Source: Maratus speciosus (taxonomy: Eukaryota; Arthropoda; Arachnida; Araneae; Salticidae). Taken from it: a stretch of DNA of 64,000 nucleotides. The notes below the pieces were generated by a model. The model saw nothing but the letters and a program-made list of their open reading frames with translations, was not told the DNA's origin and did no database searches. Shown piece by piece: positions 60,366 through 64,000 of the stretch. Position numbers and translations under genes: made by a program. Location of the stretch: positions 1,674,001 through 1,738,000 of the forward strand of contig OZ010792.1 in the NCBI GenBank assembly GCA_963932465.1, written 5' to 3'. Each line of letters begins with the position of its first letter. Positions within the stretch are counted from its first letter, which is position 1.

Positions 60366-60580
60366 ACCAGGACATGGTAAAAACCTAAGGATAGAATAAA
60401 CTCTACTAGTCATTAAACTGTATTGAAATACTATTGATTGAAGCTGTATTTTTATGTAACTGATGCATATGTATATATATAAAGAGATGGGAAATACAGA
60501 ATTAATTCTCTAAAGCTGCTGATACAGTACTTTAATCATATAAATTTTACCATATTTTCTATTCCCCATCTATAAATAGA
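60366..60580. other. Short unassigned spacer
   Basis: AT-rich; nothing identified. It could be intron or coding sequence lost from the hAT gene that follows. Confidence 0.3.
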
Positions 60581-60870
60581 ACAACAGTTGTTCAGTATCG
60601 GTTTCATAAAGCAGGGTTTCGATTTCACTTGTACTCTAATATGATTGTTTATGGATGTACAGCACATTGGATGAACTTACTGGCAGAAAATAAAGTTCCA
60701 ATATCCATTACTAAATATGTTGATATACAAAAGTATTTTCGAAATCATCATGTGATAAGTGAAACACCAGTTGCCAATCGAAGTATGATGGAATAACCAT
60801 ATAGAATGTATCTCGCATTTATTAAGAATAGTCCTGCATTGCTTGACATTTGTAAAATCATGAAAGGGTG
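60581..60870 (+). pseudogene. hAT transposase fragment
   Basis: The plus strand from 60581 reads TTVVQYRFHKAGFRFHLYSN, then MIVYGCTAHWMNLLAENKVP and ITKYVDIQKYFRNHHVISET, to a TAA at 60794. It continues in frame with PYRMYLAFIKNSPALLDICK. YGC-AHW-NLLA followed by KYFRNHH matches the central region of hAT transposases of the type found next to a BED zinc finger in many invertebrates. Both flanking catalytic regions are absent and the stop is internal, so it is a remnant. No hAT ends could be assigned to it. Confidence 0.7.
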
Positions 60871-61199
60871 ATTCTCCAAAAACCTAACATTTTCAAATCA
60901 CAAATTCTTAAAAAACAAAAGTGCTTTAAAAATTCTAAAAAAATTCATACTTACTCGGTATACAGCACATAACAAGGGAAAAATAAAGGGAACTCACTTT
61001 AACTGTGTTAAGTATGTGAAAGTAAGGGACTGAAATTTCAGATACCAGGAGAGTGACAGGTGGTGCCAGGAGAGTGACAAAATGAGTTTCATCAAGGTTT
61101 ATGAGAAATTTAACAAATTAACTGAAGTATTTAAATCAAAAATATGTTTATTTTTGACAAAAAAAATGTATATCTTACATTAGTCATACTACATAACCT
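60871..61199. other. Spacer downstream of the DDE gene, no gene seen
   Basis: A short direct repeat, GTGCCAGGAGAGTGACA / ATACCAGGAGAGTGACA (61040-61080), is present. A polyadenylation signal is possible on the minus strand but was not placed. Confidence 0.35.
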
Positions 61200-63588
61200 T
61201 TAGAAAACGTCAGAGAAATAAAAATTAGAAACTCTGTAGCTGCTACCAATGGGCTCGGGAGGAGATATTTTTCTAATAATGTCTTCCATTAAATATTCAT
61301 GTATATCTTCTTTTTTTGGCCAGCACCAAGTTGTTCTGTTTATATTTTTGGGTTCCATAGAGTTTATTCTTGCTTTTCCACCTACAAGCTCTATTATCTC
61401 TCCTGCAAAAATTTCATCTTCATAAGAAAGATGACCCAGTCTCCAACATTGTATAACTGTATTTGTGTTGGATCTGATGAGACAGAAAAATAATTCCATA
61501 GTGCCGACAATTTTCCTCAGCTTTGCATACATGACAACTTAGAGTCCTGTAATTCATCTTTGTGTCAGTGTCTCCAAGCTCTGCTGTAACCTGGTGAACT
61601 TTCATAGTTCCTTTAATAGCTTTAAGATCACTAGCAGATGACAAAAATGAGTCCATTTTGCTAATATTATCTTCTTCCACAACCCACAATAGTATTTTGG
61701 GGCAGTGTTCTTTAAGGATTTTTACCAGCACATCGATGTTGTTGACATCACATCCCATAGAGACCACCTTATCGGCAGTTCTTTTCAGGCAGCCACCTAC
61801 GCCATCAGGAGCCTCTTTACCATGACTGGCTTCAGTAAAGTTCCATGCAATTCTTTTGATGTTTGGAAATCTTATTTTTATGTATTTTTTAAAGAAATAA
61901 AAGTTCTTTTTGTTTCGATATTGGTTCGATGGTGAGTCTGACAGAAAATGAATAGCTGAAATTCTTTTATTTTGTAGTAGATGTGCCCAAATGGCACAAG
62001 CATCATGGTGTGTACTTTTTGACAGTGTACAAAAAGAAATTGGTTTTGAAGTACTATCATCAGTCTTGTGATATGCTACACCAGTGTGAAGTGTAATTTG
62101 CTCTCTTGAAGCCCCAAAATGCATAGCTTGTACTTCACTAGCATACTTTAATGCATAATTTTCGCTAAAATCAATATGTATCAATACATCCTCACAGGTC
62201 AGATTTTCTTTAAGTTCTTTTATGTACATATACTGGTGTTTGATGTTTGCAATATGAGTCATAAACTTTTTTATGCTATTTTCTAGTTCATCAACAGCTT
62301 TTCCAATAGTGCTTATTACATTGTCCTTTTTTATAACCGTAACAATTTTCTCCTTACCTCTTATCTTACGTGCTTCTTTATGCAAATTCCATTTTTGATA
62401 AGTAAAAGTATCATCACTGATGAAGTCATTATAAGTTATAATTCTTTCAGCACAGCTACTGCATTTTCTCAATAGGCAGGATTCTTTATTTTTGTCGCAG
62501 CACAAAGTTTCTGCTATTTGTTCTGGTTTCTGTGAATTAATCACCTTACATTTGTTAAGTTTATCTACCAGCATTTCAATATTGTGATATATTATGCACA
62601 AACAGGTATCTCTGCTTTGAAGAGTTGGTTTGACAACCCAGAAAGGACGCAATTTGCAAAATAAAGAATAACTTATCCGTACACCAAGGTTTTTTGTTCT
62701 GAAGCGCTTATGTAGCTCCTTCATTGTTGTGTTCAGGTACCTCTTCTGTTTTTTTATTTTTTTTCTAGTAATAAAATCTTTTTTTCCTGGGCTGAGGGTT
62801 GTATTTTCATCATCATTAAAGAAATAGTTAACCATTTTACGGATTTTATCTTTCTTTTTCTTGTATTGGCTAACTGCAACAGGAATTCTCATAAATGGAA
62901 ATGCACTCTGCACCCTATACTTCTTTATTATCTTTCCAACTAAAGATGTTTTTAAAATTCTTTTGGTCCTATAAGATTTAATGGATGAAATTGTGTCAGC
63001 TAATTGTGCCCTAATGATTTCCCCTGTGAACAGTTTTCTTCTTATATCTTTGTCGACTCTTCTTCCCTGGAGAAAATGAGTAATTTTAGCTTTTGGTGTC
63101 AAATCTTTAATTTGGCTTTGTTTTATTTCCTTTCAATTCAATTGTCCTTCCGTCAGAGGTTGCTGGACTGACATTACATATATCTGACATATTTTCAGGA
63201 GTTTGTAAAACTTCAGCTGTACTTATGGCTTGATAATCCAATTCTTGACCTTGACCTGGATCATCATGGTCACTATCTGGCGGAGTATCTTCGTTTATAT
63301 TATAGTTTGCTTGCTGTTGAATGGACTTCCTAATTCTGCACTTCCTTTGGCGTTCTCTCCACTTTAGCCTAGTGGCCCTTTGGTCTCTTGCCGATTGATT
63401 TTCAATTAACTTAACTGTTCCCTTGTTCTTCCTAGCATTGTATTTAGTTTTCCATTTAATCTTCTAATCTTCCAATTTCTTAGGATTGTTTGTTTAATTT
63501 TTCATATCTTTTCCGTTCGGCTTCTCTCTTTTTCTTCAATCGCTCTTCTCTTGATTGTTTTTTTTTCCTGCCATAATGAGGGATGATT
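61200..63588 (-). pseudogene. DDE-type transposon protein (DFSENY/SHGK family), frameshifted
   Basis: Probably a transposase with an RNase H-like DDE fold. The main open frame (61420-63102) has a zinc-like CLCIIYHN motif (residues 168-174), a Cys cluster (201-217), IHIDFSENY (D311), HFLSDSPSNQYRN (D389), NFTEASHGKEAPDGVGG (E424, H427, K429) and CHVCKAEENCRH near 523-534. The C-terminal module, YEDEIFAGEIIELVGG ... TTWCWPKKEDI, continues in another frame (61200-61532), so a frameshift lies near 61450-61500. Upstream, basic N-terminal sequence starts MAGKKKQSREERLKKKREAE (ATG at 63574), hits a stop, and continues as KWKTKYNARKNKGTV to about 63130, where another frame change joins the main frame. 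At least two frameshifts and two stops make it non-functional as read. Family name uncertain. Confidence 0.75.
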
Positions 63589-63605
63589 CTGTAAGGGAAA
63601 AAAAA
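63589..63605 (-). promoter_or_regulatory. Possible 3' splice site upstream of the DDE gene
   Basis: On the minus strand a long T run followed by CCCTTACAG precedes the likely start codon by ~14 bases. This is a good polypyrimidine tract plus AG acceptor, suggesting a 5' untranslated exon upstream of the window edge. No donor was identified. Confidence 0.4.
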
Positions 63606-64000
63606 AATCTCAATACGATTTCATTATTTTATTCCATTATTTACATAACTTAGATTTAATTATTGAGTCATCTGTAGACTGCTTTTATATAAATTGCCCA
63701 ATTAAAAGAAGAAAAAACAATTAGACTAAAGTTGGTGTCCTGTTTAAAAATGTTAATTTAAATTTCATTAATTTAAAATTATGCAAAATGTAGAATTTTC
63801 TCCTTTTCTGGCAGCATTGTGTACAACTTACAAATCAAAAATAGTTTACACTACAAGAAAATTCATCAACATTTACTAAAAAGCAATCCATTATCTTATT
63901 CTAATATTGATTTTCACTAAAAAGTTTAATTACGAAAAGCTTACCTAAACTAGATATTAGTATTGCTAAGTGGAATTGTTAGATTAAAAAAAAAATCTAT
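63606..64000. other. Upstream flank of the DDE gene
   Basis: AT-rich; no gene or inverted end recognised. The element's 5' terminus, if any, may lie beyond the window. Confidence 0.35.

Overview
The window is eukaryotic, very AT-rich (roughly 30% G+C by eye) and consists almost entirely of transposable elements. I find no intact host gene, no rRNA or tRNA gene, and no bacterial features. The transposon families (hAT, pogo/Tigger, Merlin-like, a Copia-type LTR element and a metazoan DDE family with DFSENY and SHGK signatures) and a primer-binding site matching the initiator-methionine tRNA anticodon arm point to an invertebrate animal. An AT-rich arachnid or a cnidarian would both fit, and the sequence does not decide between them.

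Layout. 0-3.7 kb: a small hAT element with an exact 8-bp target duplication, an interleaved inverted repeat and hAT ends. 3.76-16.84 kb: a duplicated block ordered S1 - L - S2 - L', where S1 and S2 are direct repeats and L and L' are inverted copies carrying a decayed DDE transposase gene; later insertions sit in L, S1 and S2. 17.3-21.5 kb: a pogo-like non-autonomous element containing a hAT element with a transposase remnant and a 30-bp minisatellite. 22.7-33.8 kb: another copy of repeat A, split by a hAT element that is itself split by an 8.2-kb Copia-type LTR retrotransposon with near-identical 1.36-kb LTRs and no recognisable gag or pol. 35.3-39.9 kb: a Tigger element with an otherwise open 619-residue transposase frame, split by a 1.67-kb hAT element. 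39.9-50.1 kb: a Russian doll of related CAGGGTTCGC-ended hAT elements around a foldback element, a 145-bp tandem array and a perfect 120-bp palindrome. 50.5-51.3 kb: a Merlin/IS1595-like transposase fragment. 54.0-60.4 kb: a long-arm palindromic hAT element with three further levels of insertion. 60.6 kb: a decayed hAT transposase. 61.2-63.6 kb: the longest coding remnant, a DDE protein gene on the minus strand, disabled by frameshifts and a stop.

Nothing here forms a host pathway. What ties the window together is insertion history. Target-site duplications (8 bp for hAT, TA for Tigger, 5 bp for the LTR element) order the events, and one terminal-repeat/DDE family recurs at several places. 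The most unusual observation is that closely similar ~30-bp minisatellite arrays sit inside three different transposons.
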